Positions 24,735 through 37,600 of a stretch of 64,000 nt of DNA are shown here, one piece after another. The stretch spans positions 485,189,594 to 485,253,593 of the forward strand of contig CM041777.1 of assembly GCA_023374045.1 (NCBI GenBank), given 5' to 3'. The DNA comes from Limonium bicolor. Taxonomy: Eukaryota; Streptophyta; Magnoliopsida; Caryophyllales; Plumbaginaceae. The notes beneath the pieces are model-generated. The model searched no databases, was not told the DNA's origin, and saw only the letters and a program-made list of their open reading frames with translations. Numbering within the stretch: the stretch's first letter is position 1; every line of letters begins with the position of its first letter. The translations under genes and the position numbers were made by a program.

Positions 24735-26115
24735 TCTAAGCTACAACCGGAGGAAGAAGTTTCTTTCTGAAGCCCGTCATTACGTTTGGGAGGACCCCTA
24801 TCTCTTCAGAGTGTGTGCTGATGGTTTAATCAGAAGGTGTCTCCCCGATGAAGAGGTTAACAGTGTGATTGAGTTTTTCCATTCTCGAGAGGCAGGTGGT
24901 CACCACGGTCCTACTAGGACAACTGCTAAGGTGTTAGAGTGTGGTTTCTACTGGCCCACTCTACACAAGGATGTCCACCGCTTATGTGCTCACTGTGATA
25001 ACTGCCAGAGGATGGGGAACACTTCAAGAAGGCATGAGATGCCTCTGAAGGGAATCCTTGAAGTTGAGTTGTTTGATGTATGGGGTATTGACTTTACTGG
25101 CCCATTCCCTTCTTCTCATGGAAACCACTACATCCTCGTTGCTGTAGATTATGTTTCCAAATGGGTCGAAGCAATCCCCTGCCCTTCTGCTGATGCTAGA
25201 ACTGTGGTGAAATTCTTGAAGAAGAACATCTTTACTAGATTTGGTGTGCCAAGAGCTATCATCAGTGATGGTGGTTCTCACTTTTGCAACAGGGCCTTTG
25301 ATTCCCTGATGACTAAGTACGGGGTGACTCATAAGGTTGCCTTACCTTATCATCCCCAAACTAATGGGCAAGCAGAAGTGAGTAACCGAGAGCTAAAATG
25401 GATTCTTCAGAAGACAGTCAACTCCTCCAGGAAGGATTGGTCTGTCAAGCTTGACGATGCTCTGTGGGCTTATAGAACTGCATTCAAGACTCCCATTGGG
25501 ATGTCTCCTTTTAAGCTGGTGTACGGGAAGGCTTGTCATCTCCCAGTTGAGCTAGAGCACAGAGCTTATTGGGCTTTAAAAGCTCTCAACTTTGATTTAC
25601 GTGATGCTGGAGAGAAGAGGCGATTTCAGCTTTCTGAGTTGGAAGAACTAAGAGAACAGGCATACGACAGCTCAAGGATTTACAAAGAGCGCACAAAAAG
25701 GTTCCACGACCGAATGATTCAAAAGAGAGACTTCAAAGTGGGGGATATGGTGTTGCTCTTTAACTCTAGGCTACGTCTCTTTCCTGGGAAGCTGAAATCA
25801 CATTGGACAGGCCCCTTCAGAGTAGCGGGAGTTACATCCTATGGAGCATACGAGCTGGAGAACATAGCTGGTGAAACCTTCAAGGTAAATGGGGCTCGTT
25901 TAAAAAGTTATCTTGGTACTGATCATAAGTTTTTTCCTATGCAGGCAATATTCTTTGTTGAGAGTGAATCCAGTTCTACAACAAAGATGATTTCTCAAGA
26001 GACGAGTTCAAATATGAAGAAGAAATTCTCTTGGCGAATGCGGAAAGAATTGAGAAGGTTGAAGGAATTTGCTGTAGGTTGTTGTAGAGCTTCCCACCAC
26101 ACTTCCTCTGATTGA
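24664..26115 (+). CDS. Athila integrase (open frame within a broken pol)
   Basis: Real similarity begins near 24727 ([12 protein letters not shown]), so the ATG at 24664 is only the first in the open frame; the preceding RNase H reads in another frame. The zinc-binding region has [12 protein letters not shown] followed by CAHCDNC. The DDE core is complete: the first Asp in [11 protein letters not shown], the second in IISDGGSHF, and the Glu in [16 protein letters not shown]-type C-terminal module follows ([22 protein letters not shown]). There is no chromodomain, as expected for Athila. The frame is intact for about 460 codons. Confidence 0.85.
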   Translation: MGKLKRHGMLTWLTILHLVLIPHDLSYNRRKKFLSEARHYVWEDPYLFRVCADGLIRRCLPDEEVNSVIEFFHSREAGGHHGPTRTTAKVLECGFYWPTLHKDVHRLCAHCDNCQRMGNTSRRHEMPLKGILEVELFDVWGIDFTGPFPSSHGNHYILVAVDYVSKWVEAIPCPSADARTVVKFLKKNIFTRFGVPRAIISDGGSHFCNRAFDSLMTKYGVTHKVALPYHPQTNGQAEVSNRELKWILQKTVNSSRKDWSVKLDDALWAYRTAFKTPIGMSPFKLVYGKACHLPVELEHRAYWALKALNFDLRDAGEKRRFQLSELEELREQAYDSSRIYKERTKRFHDRMIQKRDFKVGDMVLLFNSRLRLFPGKLKSHWTGPFRVAGVTSYGAYELENIAGETFKVNGARLKSYLGTDHKFFPMQAIFFVESESSSTTKMISQETSSNMKKKFSWRMRKELRRLKEFAVGCCRASHHTSSD

Positions 26116-27316
26116 TCAAGTAGGAATTGTCTAGCTAAAGACATTAAAGAAGAGCAGCTGACTGGGAGGCAACCCAGTGTTTTTCGGTACTTTAATTCTG
26201 TGTTATTATGTTGTTTATAGTTTTGTTTTAGGTTAATGCTTTTGGTTACAGTGGTTTGAGCTCAAAAAGAAATAATTTGGTGCATTTTGGGTGTTGTCCG
26301 AACTTCGGTCCGTACATCGAAGTTCGGACTCAGTTCGAGAGATTGGAGCCTGTACAAAACGAGACGTCTGAACTTCTGTCCGGACATCGAAGTTCGGACC
26401 TATTCGAGAGTTTGGCAAAAGGAAACACGATGTCCGAACTTCTGTCCGAGCATCGAAGTTCGGACACGATGCGAAGCGTTGCCCAGGTATGTATGTCCGA
26501 ACTTCTGTCCGAACTATGAAGTTCAGACACCACGATAATTTTGAAATTAAAGAGTGCGGTCGACACATTCTGAACTCAATCCCTAACTCCCCACCGCGAA
26601 GAACAGCAGCGCCCCCTTTCTCCCCTCTCCTTCAATCTATCACAACTCTCTCATTTCTTCACCAAATCTGACATTCTTGGTACCAATCTGCTCGTTTTTT
26701 GATTCTGTACCACTCTATAACTCACAATCGACCAGGAAGTCACCAAATAGTTCCGATTTTGAGCCTATTCGAACTCGAACCCTAACTATCGAATTTAGGG
26801 GGTTTTTGAGTTCGAATCTTGCGGATTACATTGTTCTTCCTGCTCCTCACCACTCATTCAACTCAAGCAAGGTAATTTCTCCACTTTTCTACCTCCGTTA
26901 TTATGTTTTTGACAGATTTCGAAAGTTGAGGTGAACCAAGTCAAATTATTACTGTGTATTGGACAATTTGCTGAAACTCATTCGCATGTATGGGGTTTCT
27001 ATTCTGCTATGCTGTGAGTTATTGTGTTTATAATGTAGATTTATCCATTTGGGGTCTTATATTGCATGGCTGAACTAGTCCCGTTGACTGAGACTAGGAC
27101 TGGATATGTTTGAACTACTGCGATTGTCTGTTGGTTAAGTCTCTATGGTCATTGTTTGTTGAAGATTACCTTTGCGAATGAGAAAATGATTGCTATGTGC
27201 TGTGGTGAATAATGAATTTTGAGGGGAGACTCTGTCGAATTTTGGATAACTATGTGCATACTTAGAACTATTTCCTTGCCTTCCTTTATTTGACATTGGC
27301 TGCCTTGCATTAGCAG
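26116..27316 (+). other. Spacer between pol and the third ORF of the Athila element
   Basis: It contains the conserved Athila stretch CTGGGAGGCAACCCAGTG (about 26163-26180), then the palindromic array at 26296-26528, and then pyrimidine-rich sequence that could carry a splice acceptor for the downstream ORF (CATTAGCAG immediately precedes the ATG at 27317). Confidence 0.6.
26296..26528. repeat. Array of four palindromic GTCCGAACTT..AAGTTCGGAC modules
   Basis: Each unit has the left arm GTCCGAACTTC, a middle GGTCCG-like copy and the right arm GAAGTTCGGAC, so each can form a hairpin of about 35 nt with an 11-bp stem. Units repeat every 65-75 bp. The first two are followed by TTCGAGAG. The fourth unit has one arm mutated to GTTCAGAC. 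Confidence 0.9.
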
Positions 27317-28466
27317 ATGTTGAGCAGAATTACAGGCCGTGCCAAGAGGGCTGGGAGAACCGGCGCAAGTTCAAGTCGTCGAGCTCAGCAGGATGAATTT
27401 AGAAACGACGCAGCCAGAGAGTGGTTTGCCAAGGATATGGATATTATTGCTAAACGGTGTGTGGTGCCGGAGCTGGAGTGCCAGCTGGGGCTGAGGGAAT
27501 TATTGGCCCCATTTGGTTGGGGCAAAATCCTGGATATGGGGGGCCCGTACTCTGAAAGAGTGGTGCGCATGTTCTATGCGAATGCTATCTACCAGGATGG
27601 GCAGATCAAATCTATTGTTGACGGTGATAGAGTAACAGTCTCCATGATAGAGATTGCTTGCTATTTGGACCTTCCTTATCCTGCCCCTGACCATCCTGAG
27701 CACCTTAACCCTCATGATTTCAAGGCAGCAGCCCTAAACCACTACACCCCACTCATGGTTCAAGGGCCACGGCGTCGCAGAGGAGATGACCCATCAAAGC
27801 AGGTCGTCCCTGCTGATCTGTTTCAGGACCCCCAAGAGAGAGTCCTCTTCGCACTGCTGGCTGCGAATGTTGTCCCACGATAGAGCTCAGACCTAAACCA
27901 CACCGATTTCCTTCTTCTCCAGGCAGTGTTGAATCTGGCGTTTGCTGGGGCTACTGAGGTTACTTACTTGCCGTGGGTGATCTTCTTACATTTGCAGTAC
28001 ATTATGAGCACAAGGACCGACACAAGCTAGGCTATCGGTCATGATCTGCCACATACTTCGGAGGCAGATGGTCACCATCCCTTCTGCGCGGCTGCATACT
28101 GCGCGGTCTCCTATTGATGTTGGCGCCCTGAAGAAGATGTGGTTCGAGTTTGACGGGAGAGAATGGAGGAAGAAGGCTGCCTCACGGCCACAGAAGCGTC
28201 AGCGAGATGCGGGTGAGGGTCCGTCAGAGCCCGCTCCTACTGCTGCAGCTGAAAAGGAAGAGGAATTTCCTGCACTGCCAGCCCCTGGGAGCGAGTATGT
28301 CACTCGCTATGAGTTTGATCAGCTAGAGTCCCGTTTCATGGAGATGGATCGTCGCTATCAGGCGGAGATCGAGACTCTTCAGCAGCAGGCGCGCCGCTCT
28401 CAGGACGACTATGAGGCTCTGCTCTCTCAGTTTCAGCAGTGGCAGGCGTATTACCCGCCCCCATAG
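27317..28466 (+). pseudogene. Athila third ORF (ATHILA ORF-1 family, env position)
   Basis: The first frame (27317-27883) contains LGLRELLAPFGWGKILDMGG and VVRMFYANAIY, which resemble the conserved core of the Athila ORF found downstream of pol. A TAG at 27881-27883 and another stop near 28028 interrupt it. The C-terminal part reads in a different frame (28041-28466): an Arg/Lys-rich stretch, then a coiled-coil-like segment of Gln/Glu/Arg heptads and a YYPPP end. It would be about 380 residues if unbroken. The function of this ORF is unknown; I see no signal peptide or transmembrane helix here, so calling it an envelope protein is not supported. Confidence 0.75.
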
Positions 28467-29867
28467 TGATGATGTTGTTGGTTGATGCTACTTTTGTTTA
28501 GAAGCCATATCTGGACTTCTTTGTGGTTTTACTTTCAGTTGTGTTAGACCTAGTTCTTTTATTTTGATTGGGTTGTATTTTTCTTTATTTCGATTTTAGT
28601 TTGTTCTTCTCTTAAACTCCGACTACTAATCATTACTAATGCGATGCTTCCACCATACCTCTCTGTTTTGTTTGCTATTTTTTGTGCAAGTATGCTTTAC
28701 CGTGATGATTCCATGTCGGACACTTGCTTGGAAGCAAGTGTGAGGAAACAATTTCCCCTAGCAGGACAATAAGTGTGAGGAAGAATCTTTTCCTCAATCA
28801 ATCACAAAAGAAATCAGGGGAGTCTTCAGTTTCCTTTCTTCTTTTGTTTGTGTTCGGCCTGTGCTTTAACATTTTATAACTCTGTAAATCTTCACTTCCA
28901 CCCTTGTGAGTCTGACACATTTAGTAAGATCTTTTTCTTGTGTTAATTTTCTGACCAATGAGGACATTGCTCATCCTTAAGTGTGAGGAAGAGGAAAATC
29001 TTTCTGAATGTGTCAGCCATTTATTTTGCATCGTGCACTAATTTTTGATTGGTCTTGGGCTATATGGGGGTAAGTTCCTTGGAGTGCTTCTATGTGTTGA
29101 ATACTTGGGTGGATTTTTCGTTGTGGAGTTGAGTCCGGTGATGACTTTAAGGATTGGTTTGCTCAAAGCTGTGTGTTCTCATATTTTCGAAATGACTGAA
29201 TTTTGTTAAAAGTCTGTGGGCAAGTTAGTTGTGGAGTCAAAACTGGTTTAACCTGGAACCTTGGGAATGATGAGAATGTCTGGAATGAAGGATAAAGGCA
29301 AGGTACTCCTCTGATCTGAGTTATTTTCTGAACCAAAACAGGCCTCTTCCATCCGGTTATTAAGTCCTTGGGGTGCTTCATCACCCATTTACCTAAGATC
29401 GTCTGATCTGGGATAAAAGACCCAATACCGTTACAAGGATGGAGAGAAAAGTATGGGGGATGAATTATTTGCGCGAAAAATTTAATATATATGCAAAAGG
29501 AAAAAAAAGGAGGCTCTTTAAAGTCGTATGTTTATTGCAAATCCTTTAATTAGATCATGAGTACGTGGTGTTGAAAGGTACTGCGGAATATGGCAGTACT
29601 TCACACCCCTTGTCATCCACGGGTTTGAGAAGAGAAACGGTTGAAAGGTTCTGAGTTACTCTATGTTTTGACTTCGTGATCTGACTTCTTCATAATCTTT
29701 TGTTTTAAAAGCGTGCTTCATTATTTAAGAGACATGCAGTCAAGAGTAGATCGATTCTTGGGTTGTTATTATGACTTAACTTCCTTTTATTTTGTGCAAT
29801 CCCAAGGTTTGGTACTATGGCATTTTGAGATATCTTACTTCTACTTTGCTTGAGGACAAGCAAAGGT
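28467..29867 (+). other. 3' non-coding region of the Athila element
   Basis: No ORF. The phrase AAGTGTGAGGAAG or similar recurs (near 28738, 28770, 28980 and 29870), so the polypurine-tract sequence has relatives scattered through this region. The end, GCTTGAGGACAAGCAAAGG, is the usual lead-in to an Athila 3' LTR. Confidence 0.6.
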
Positions 29868-29883
29868 TAAGTGTGAGGAGGTT
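29868..29883 (+). promoter_or_regulatory. Polypurine tract of the Athila element
   Basis: AAGTGTGAGGAGG followed by TT immediately precedes the LTR start TGATAAG. It marks the end of the internal region. Confidence 0.75.
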
Positions 29884-31352
29884 TGATAAGTGTGAAATAT
29901 GAATGGTTTTAGTGGTCTTTAATGCTTAATTTTCATACGCGCATTGATGATATTCCACACTTATCTTACGTTTTCCTTTGGTTTGTTGTTTGTTAAGACT
30001 TGATACCTTTTTGTATGTTAAATGCAGAGAAAAGCCAAGGAAACAGTAGATTAACTCACGAGGGTGATGATGCAACAAACGGGGATCGAATTGGAGTCAG
30101 AACGAAGAATTTAGAAGGTTTTGAAGGTGTGTCCGAGCTTGTGTCCGAACATCCAAGCTCGGACGTAGGTCGAGAGTTCGAGTGCTGTGTCTGATGAAGT
30201 GTCCGAACTTCGGTCCGAACTTTGAAGTTCGGACATGGTTCGAGAATCACAATGAAGAAAAGTTGAAAGTCTGATCTACGCTGCATGTCCGAACATTGAA
30301 GGTCAGACCAATGTCGGACGCGACTAAAATTTCAGCAGAAGTGTGGCGTTTTGAAGGGAAAAAGAGGAAGAAACTCTATTTAAGTGACCTAATCAGAGGA
30401 GAGGAGGATCATCATTACATATCATTACATCACGACACTCTCACGCTGGAAAACAACGCTCTTTCCACTCATCCACACCATCAGCATCAGCTTCACTTTC
30501 ATCCACATTCATCAAGCACATCATCGTCATCGTTGAGGAGCATCGGCAGAAGGGAGTCAGACCATCGTCTTCAACCTTGCGCCGGCAGTCTCTGAGTCTG
30601 GATAATCATTCAATTCGAGGGTTTTTCTTCCCTTAGATGAATTCTCTTTTGATTGTATTCATTCGCTGCTTTGTAATGTCTGGCTAGGAGGGATTAACTC
30701 TGGGGTAGGGTTGTTCATGATGGATACAATTTAGTTAGGATTTCTGCAGTTTGACTATGGGATTGTAATGGATTGTTTCTAGGTTAATGCTAATCATTCA
30801 TCTTCTCTATTAAATTTGCGCATTTATAGAGTTGTTTTGCGAATCCTATTAGGATCAGATAAGGTGATTAATAGGAAGTTCGAATTAACCTGGAGATTTG
30901 GGGAAAGATTAGTCGGATAGATAATTTTTCCTGCAAAAGCTTATAATTCTTCGCACGTAATCCGCCTATATGTGTTTTGCCAACTTCTAGATTAGAGTTG
31001 ACATGTTCTGATAGGTGAGCTCTTCCTTTAACTAAGATTTAGGATCGAAGAGAGCTTAAGAATTGGCCTTTCCGTTTCTCATAATTGAATAGTAGGTTTT
31101 ACTAGATTTATCCAGCAAAGAACAGCCCGAACCTGGAGTTCCGTTCACTTTACCAACTTTAACATTTACTTTCGTTAATCGTTCATTTAGACTTTGATTT
31201 GCGTTTTCTTAATTCAGTTACAAAAACAATTCACAACCCCCATAAATTTCCAGTTTTCTTAGGACTTAGGCTTATTTATTCAAGTCCCGTGGTTCGATAC
31301 CTGGTTACTTAATTTCCTATACTATAGTGACTGGGATTTTTGCAACCCGACA
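29884..31352 (+). repeat. 3' LTR of the Athila element
   Basis: It starts TGATAAGTGTG at 29884, right after the polypurine tract. It most likely ends at CAACCCGACA (31352), by analogy with Athila LTRs that end in a GATTTTTGCAACCCGACA-like phrase. The right edge is less certain because there is no 5' LTR to compare with. A TATA-like CTATTTAAGTG lies near 30376. It also holds a palindromic array (30131-30309). Confidence 0.7.
30131..30309. repeat. Palindromic GTCCG modules in the Athila LTR
   Basis: Two good units and one decayed unit: GTCCGAGCTT..AAGCTCGGAC followed by TCGAGAG, then GTCCGAACTTC..GAAGTTCGGAC followed by TTCGAGA, then GTCCGAACATTGAAGGTCAGAC. In the first unit both arms differ from the consensus at matching positions (GAGCTT and AAGCTC), so pairing is kept. 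Confidence 0.85.
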
Positions 31353-32885
31353 TGCTTTTTGATTTATTAATTTCTAGGTTTAATTTCATAGTTTTTAGTA
31401 TATCATTTTCCCTGTTTGCACACAGCGTAGTCAGCGAATAATTTGGACTTTAGACACACCTTATCGTGCGGACGAAAGGAGACCTGTTCCCATGCAGTAC
31501 TTCCCCAAGTTTCCCAAAAGTGAGTATGTTGTGATAATCCTCGGCCGTGGCTCGTGTGATGGTATCACTTCGGGTATCCTGACCTTGCGAACTTAAGCAC
31601 TCCGGACTTTCTTGATGACGTGCCCCACAAGGCATAACAGAGATAAATCCCGAGAGATGAATAGTGAAGGAACGACGGTTCCCCTAGTGGTATGGAAGCA
31701 TTGATTGACCTGGAAGGTGATTATCCCAATCATTCACACTCAGCTCCACATAAAATTAGCCATGATTTTTTTATTTTGCGCTTACATCTGTGTGATCACA
31801 TTTCAAAAATGAGCAAAAATCAGAAAACGTATCATGTCAAACACTCTAATGAAATATCTGCAAAGCCGTTCATCTCTAATGTTTTCAAAATTGTTATTTC
31901 CAAAACAGTTTTCAAAATTGGTTTCAATCAAAGTCTTCCAGAAAATAAACTTTGTCAAATGGTTTGCAAAGACCAGATTTCAAAAATCTACTGTTTACAA
32001 ATGATTTTCAAACACTACTTCTCACAAATTTTATTTCAAAAGCCATTTTCAAAAACAGATTTCAAAACCTACTTTTTACAAATGAATTTCAAGCAACTTT
32101 TTTCGTGAATATTATCTCAAACTCGTTTTTGAAAACAGTTTTCAAGTTGATTTCCACAAGCGTATTTCAAAATAAATGATTTAGTTCCCATGTTGTGACC
32201 CGCTATTTTTGAAGTTCTGCCCACCTTCAGAGCAGCGGTCATTACTGTGGAGCGTACTAGTCATTTCGTGTTTTCACAAAAGTGATGGATTTTCACATAA
32301 GATTTTTATGCTCGATCATTCATCTTTCCTTTCTCAAAACATCCTTCATTCCTCTCATCGGAGCAAGTGGAGCACATGAAGATCAACAACAGCGGTTCGA
32401 ACCGAAAATCAGAGCCGTACCAACCCGAGTCGAGCAACATGAAGATCAGCAACACTGATTCGAGTTCAAACTATTGAAAATCAGAAGAACACCAACCCGC
32501 TTTGCTTGATCACAGTACCGCTCCGCTGCAAGAGCCTTAAAACGAACGAGCATCCGGTCAAGAACCTGAAGACGAGCAAGAAGCCGGTCAAGATCTTGAA
32601 GACGAACAAGCGGCCAATCAAAAGCCCAAACATGAATGAGCTGGCGGCCAATCAGAAGCCCAAACATGAATGAGCTGCCAGTCAGAAGCTCAAAGACGAA
32701 GCAGAAGAATTCGGGAGAAGTTTTTAAGCTCAAACTCCCCCATTTAATGACTTTTAGAACTGATGTATAGGTTTTCCCCTAGAATTCTTTTCTCTCTTGT
32801 CAAATTCTGAATAGACTTTGTGTATAGGTTGTACATTCCCTTTGAATTTATTTAGATCATGTATATAGGGTTCCTCACTCCCTAC
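31353..32885. other. Unassigned repeat-like DNA between Athila LTR and Tekay integrase fragment
   Basis: No recognisable coding domain. The stretch 31850-32180 has many TTTTCAAAA-type phrases. An imperfect tandem array lies at 32357-32715. Three TGTATAGG-like motifs (about 32764, 32820 and 32870) precede the junction with the integrase fragment. It may be the tail of another retroelement, but I cannot place it. Confidence 0.4.
32357..32715. repeat. Imperfect tandem repeats (GAAGATCA / GGTCAAGA types)
   Basis: The first half repeats ACATGAAGATCA and AACACCAACCCG-like phrases. The second half repeats about 30-45 bp units such as CGGTCAAGAACCTGAAGACG and CGGCCAATCA followed by AAGCCCAAACATGAATGAGC. 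Confidence 0.7.
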
Positions 32886-33070
32886 TTTTATCGACCAAGT
32901 GTTCTTCATGGGTATGAATCTAGCAGAATTGGTAAGTCGGTCCACAATCACCCAAATCTGATTAACTCCTCCCTTCACCGGTGGTAATCCTATTACTAAA
33001 TCTATGGAAATTAAATCCCACTTCCATTTTAGGTCATCCAAAGGTTGCAACAAACCTCCCATCCTCTTAT
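32886..33070 (-). pseudogene. Integrase core fragment of the second Tekay-like element
   Basis: On the minus strand it begins GGLLQPLDDLKWKWDLISID, containing the first catalytic Asp of the DDE core (usually SMDFVxGLP; here SIDLVIGLP). It goes on through QIWVIVDRLTNSARFIPMK and NTWSIK, where similarity to integrase stops near 32886. The second Asp and the Glu are missing. The upstream half of the domain lies at 53694 and beyond, across the nested insertion. Confidence 0.88.
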
Positions 33071-34143
33071 TGAAATACCCCGAAGTTAAATATAGTTATT
33101 AAAATAATTCTAATGTGTATTTAAGGGCCTAATAGTGCCTAAGTAATTTTGGTAAGTAAATTAAATCCAAAAGAAATGAGGAAACACTTAAAAAGCGAAA
33201 AACACTAAATAAGCGTTATATAACCATAGGAGGTACGAGACCTTGGTTAGAGTATTATGTGGATTCCTAAGGCTTATTTATGCCTAATTAGTGTATGGAA
33301 ATGAATCCCGAAGAAAACGGATCCAAATAATGAATTAAAACGCTAATAGAGCTTTAGCGCACGTTTTTCGAGAAAACTTGAAAACGTGACTTTGAGTGGT
33401 CAAACGAACCCGTAAAAATTATAGTTCATTAAATAACTATAATTAACATTAATGGAATTTATAACTAATAAATTAAAGAAACGGGAAAATTCTGGAAAAC
33501 GGGCCCGGTTAGTGAATAGTACCAAAACCGGGTAAATTAACGAGTGTTTTTTGTAAAAGACGAAAAAACGCTCCAACTAGTACTAATGTGGGGGGCCGGT
33601 TGTTTTAGATCAATAACTCCTCAACACACATGTAACTAGCTAGCAAATAAAGGAGTCAAAAAGTAAAAAGGGAAAAAGGTAAAAAGCAACTCACTTACTC
33701 TCTCACCTTTCATTTCTCTCTTCTCTCTCCCATTTCTTTTCTCCCAGCCGATTACTCTCTCCTTCTCCCCATTGTTGCTGGCAATTTTGGAGCTCCACCA
33801 ACCATCCATGGCAGCCCCTCTTCTTCTCCATGCTCAAGCTCCAATATTTGAACTCCAAATGCAAAAATAAGTATATATTCTTGCTCCTCTCTCCAAGCTC
33901 TACCTTCCTATCTTTTCAAAATATCAAAATGAGGAAGTTCATCTCCATGGGGTTTCCCCATTTGAAGAGAAAATGGCATCAATGTGTAGCTTGGAGTCTC
34001 CTCTCTCCATTAAGGTAAAAGTTTCCATGAAAAACTCATGTTTCCACCATTCTCTTTTGTAGCCGATTTTCCCCATTTGTAATGCTCTATTTTTCTCTCT
34101 CTTTTGAGCATCATTCCAACCTTGAAATGGTGGTGGGACCACC

Positions 34144-34665
34144 TGAAAATGTATAATTTGTCCCTCTCATCTCACAAATGAAAAGAACACCGAGAGTTAT
34201 AGTGGTTCGGCCAATGATCCGGCCTACATCCACTTCTTGACAATATCTTTATTCCTTTCCTTAGTATTACATGTTTAGAGAGCTTTCTAGTGTTTTCTCT
34301 CTCTTCTCGAGTTGTGTGTCCTTACACGTGAGCCCCCCTCTATTTATAGACTTTCTAGGGTGAAGTCTATCTCTTAACCCTTGTACATGTGGTAGTGTGA
34401 GGTACGGGGTATGAAGCCCGGATGCGGAATACGAGACGCGGGATGTGGTGCCTGGTTGTAGAGTGCTGAGTGTGGGATCCGGGACCCAGCCATAGAGTGC
34501 GGGATCCGGGATCCGGACTCGGCCATGAGGCCTAGGACCCGGATTGGTGCTTGGTGCCTAGATTGGAGCCCGAACAAGGTCCTGAAGGGGGCCCGGGGCC
34601 TGAACCGGGATCTAAGGTCTGGACCGTCTTGTCCCTTCTGTCTCGTCATATTTTTGCTCTCTTCA
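34144..34665 (-). repeat. 3' LTR of the Tat-like non-autonomous element
   Basis: 522 bp. On the minus strand it starts TGAAGAGAGC and ends CATTTTCA. TATAAATAGAGG (minus strand, around 34350-34339) is a standard plant TATA box. A GC-rich patch with several GGGATCCGGGATCC-like palindromes lies at about 34460-34530. Confidence 0.9.
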
Positions 34666-34680
34666 TCAGTCCCACAAGTT
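34666..34680 (-). promoter_or_regulatory. Polypurine-tract-like motif beside the 3' LTR, with two further copies
   Basis: On the minus strand CTTGTGGGACTGA abuts the LTR start TGAAGAG. The core CTTGTGGGACT recurs at 34769-34779 and 34849-34859. It is a short, weak purine tract, so the identification rests on its position. Confidence 0.55.
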
Positions 34681-37600
34681 CTACTTTTGGGCACTTTTAA
34701 AAAGTGGAACTTACAAAAAAGAAGATAAAAATTTACATGCTTTCTACCTTTCCTTTCTCCTATCTCCTAGTCCCACAAGTTCTTTTTCTTTTACCTTTAC
34801 AAAGAAAAATGAACTTACAAAAAAGTCTAGTACAATTAATACAGTCAAAGTCCCACAAGCGTTTTTACTGCTGATAAATTGGAAATTATGGGACATAAAT
34901 ATTTGAGACAATATATCTTGACGGATGGATCCCTTGATGTTCTGATATACACTATTTAAGAAGGCCGAAATCCGGAAGTCCAGAAGTCCATAATAAGATC
35001 TTCATAAAGAAGACCAATGGTTCTTTTAATAAGAACCATTCCCTTTTTGAAGGGTAAGATAATATAATGATTCAATCCTTGCTCATACTAGCCAAAGGAT
35101 GATATTTCCCTTTAGAGGAAGAATGAAGATAATATATTTTCCCATCTTTGCTTGCGCTAGCCAAAGAATGGTACTTCCTTTTAATATATATTTCTCATCT
35201 TTGCTTGTGGTAGCCAAATGATGGTACTTATGATCATACCCTTCTAAAAGTGTTTCTTTTTTGAAGGTATTGGATCGTGGTACGGTGTGGCGTCCCACAC
35301 CTAATGATTCACCCATTACAGGCGACTAAAGCTCCTGATGGTTCCAGAGATGGGTTTTTTGGTTGGCTCGATGGCCGGGTTTCTTTTCAACCCAAGGTGT
35401 TACTTTTCAAGGCATGATAGCCTGTAGGTGTTACTTTCAAGGCATGATAGCCTGTAGGTGTTACTTTCAAAGCATGATAGCCTGTAGGTGTTACTTTCAA
35501 GGCATGATAGCCTGTAGGTGTTACTTTTCACCATGGATATGCTACTCTATTGCAGAAAGTCCATGGGTAGGTGTTACTTTTACCATAAGGCCTATGGAAG
35601 CGCCTTGGTAATCCGTCTTCAATGAGACGACCAGAGGGCCTATGAAAGCGCCATGAATTTTGATAATACTCTTGATTTTTGCTGACACTTGCGGATATTA
35701 AAACATTCCAAGCAGTAGCTTAGGAATAATTATTGTTGTAGTTTGTAGAAAAATTGGTGTGAACTTGGAAATTTTGTCTGGTTCCGCAATGGTATGTCGC
35801 CCAGACTTGGTGCAGGGTCCCTTGACCGGAGTAGAATTGAGATACCATCCGGTATCCAATTTTTTGTTGCCTAAGGGTCGGAGTCCCCGTATCCGATATG
35901 GATGTTGTACCCAGGCCTGAATGTTTGTCCTGCCCAGGACTTTTGCTGTTTTGCTACCCCATTACTGCTACGATGCTACACATTCTTGGAAGGAGGTGAA
36001 CCTTTGGTGATGTTTTCCTTTTTTCTTCCCGATTTCCCTTTGTATTCCCTTGTAAATTGTGACTCCGTTTTGGTGCAGTGCCCGCATTCTATGTCCACGA
36101 CGGACTGTGACGCTGAATGTACATCTGTTTAACAGCTGCCCCTTTCTAATTTTGGTGTGAAGTATGAGTGATTGTCCTGGAATACTTGCACAAGAATCCC
36201 TGCGTAGTCGATAACGAAGTGACAGGGGCAAACTGCAGTAGCTGGGAGTATTCAAGCAGTTTGGTGATATAACCATGAAACAGCTTCTGTGCTGAGGTCC
36301 TGGGCCTGCTTGAAACTGATACACCGCTTTGAGTATAGTATTTTGCACCCGGGCTGATGTCAGCCTTTGTGCCGTTTTTTACTTCTTAACCCCTTGTTGT
36401 TATTGGCCCAGAGCTTCATAGAAAATCCAACACTTTCTTGCAGTGTTTCCAGAATCGTTGCATCTTCTGGATAATTATTAGCAGGAACTTTGGCGTAGAT
36501 GTTGCAATCTTTAGGCTTTAACAGCATGTATCCATAGTCAGGAATATGATAAGATTTAGATTAATAAGTACCCATTTATAGTAGCAATAATCGTTTGAGC
36601 ATGAATTAAACAAGAACAGATGCAATTTTATGCAGAAAAATTCATATCGTATAACAACGGTAAACAGAGGCATTACTCATGTAAATTTTGAAATCAATCT
36701 TCAATATCAATAACCTTTAAATAAGCAGTTTCAACAGTTTTATAGAGTTGACAGAAGTACAGTGTGTTAACAGCTGTATTCCATACATAATCTTGGAGTA
36801 ATGAGTAATATACGCAGATTTCAATCTCATAATATGTTGGACATCTATGGTTAGATAGTGTGTACATGTAACAATACTAGCATTACTTTAAGCAGCATAA
36901 CAAAAGTAGTTTCAGCTCCTATCAGAGGTAAGTAATATCATAAGTAAGAAAGATTCATAAGCAGATCAACTCATGTTCTACTGTTATGTAAACAGAGCAA
37001 AACTGCTGTTGCCGGATAAGTATTTCCATAGGTAAAAGAGTTACTGCTATAGTCCTGTTGATAAGCCTATCCTTGCTTATTACCTCAGAGCTTAATCAGC
37101 AGAAACTCAAGGTTTAAAGACTACATGACTTTGGCTTTAAGGTGACCATAGCAGCAGTAAAGAATACAACCGATTTTAACACCAATTTCAATTTTGTGTA
37201 ATTTAAAGCAGTGTAGCTCAACACAAGGAAGGATTCGGATCAAGCCTGTCATAGACAAACGTTTATCATATCTGCATTTGTTAAACAAAGGCAAGGGATT
37301 TGAGGCAATGATAGCATTACTCTTTGCTGGAGGAATATAAAAACAGGTATCAAAATGTATTATTAACGCAGATCGCTAAATGTTTTAAGATATATATCAG
37401 AAGTGGAAGCAAGAAGTGAACAAAACAGAAGGTAAAACCCGGCAATCTACCAATCATCAGCCCACAACTGTTTTAAAATATAACTTAGTAATTTGTATAG
37501 TAATCCATAAGCAAAAGCGTGAATTCAGATAGCAAATAATGTACTTTATGTTGTTTCTTTTTAAACAAACAACATCCCTAAAAGTTTTCTGATTCAGGCT

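Larger units (their letters stand above)
20446..31352 (+). mobile_element. Athila-lineage Ty3/gypsy element, 5'-truncated
   Basis: The order on the plus strand is gag, protease, RT, RNase H, integrase, a third ORF, a long 3' non-coding region, a polypurine tract and a 3' LTR. Athila hallmarks are the DLGASINLMP protease site, the FMDDFSVYG reverse-transcriptase site, the GGGAGGCAACCCAGTG-like stretch after pol (26161-26182) and the ATHILA-type ORF downstream of pol. No 5' LTR or primer-binding site precedes gag, so the copy is 5'-truncated. Several frameshifts and stops show it is inactive. Confidence 0.88.

Noticed and set aside
27317..28466. Envelope protein in the Athila element
   Set aside because: There is no signal peptide, transmembrane segment or fusion-like region in the visible frames; it is kept as the Athila third ORF of unknown function.
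30296..30595. 99-codon His/Ser-rich plus-strand frame
   Set aside because: It lies wholly in the Athila LTR, downstream of its TATA-like box, and is low-complexity.
31450..31635. 61-codon minus-strand frame in the unassigned segment
   Set aside because: Short, no recognisable motif and no neighbouring exon.
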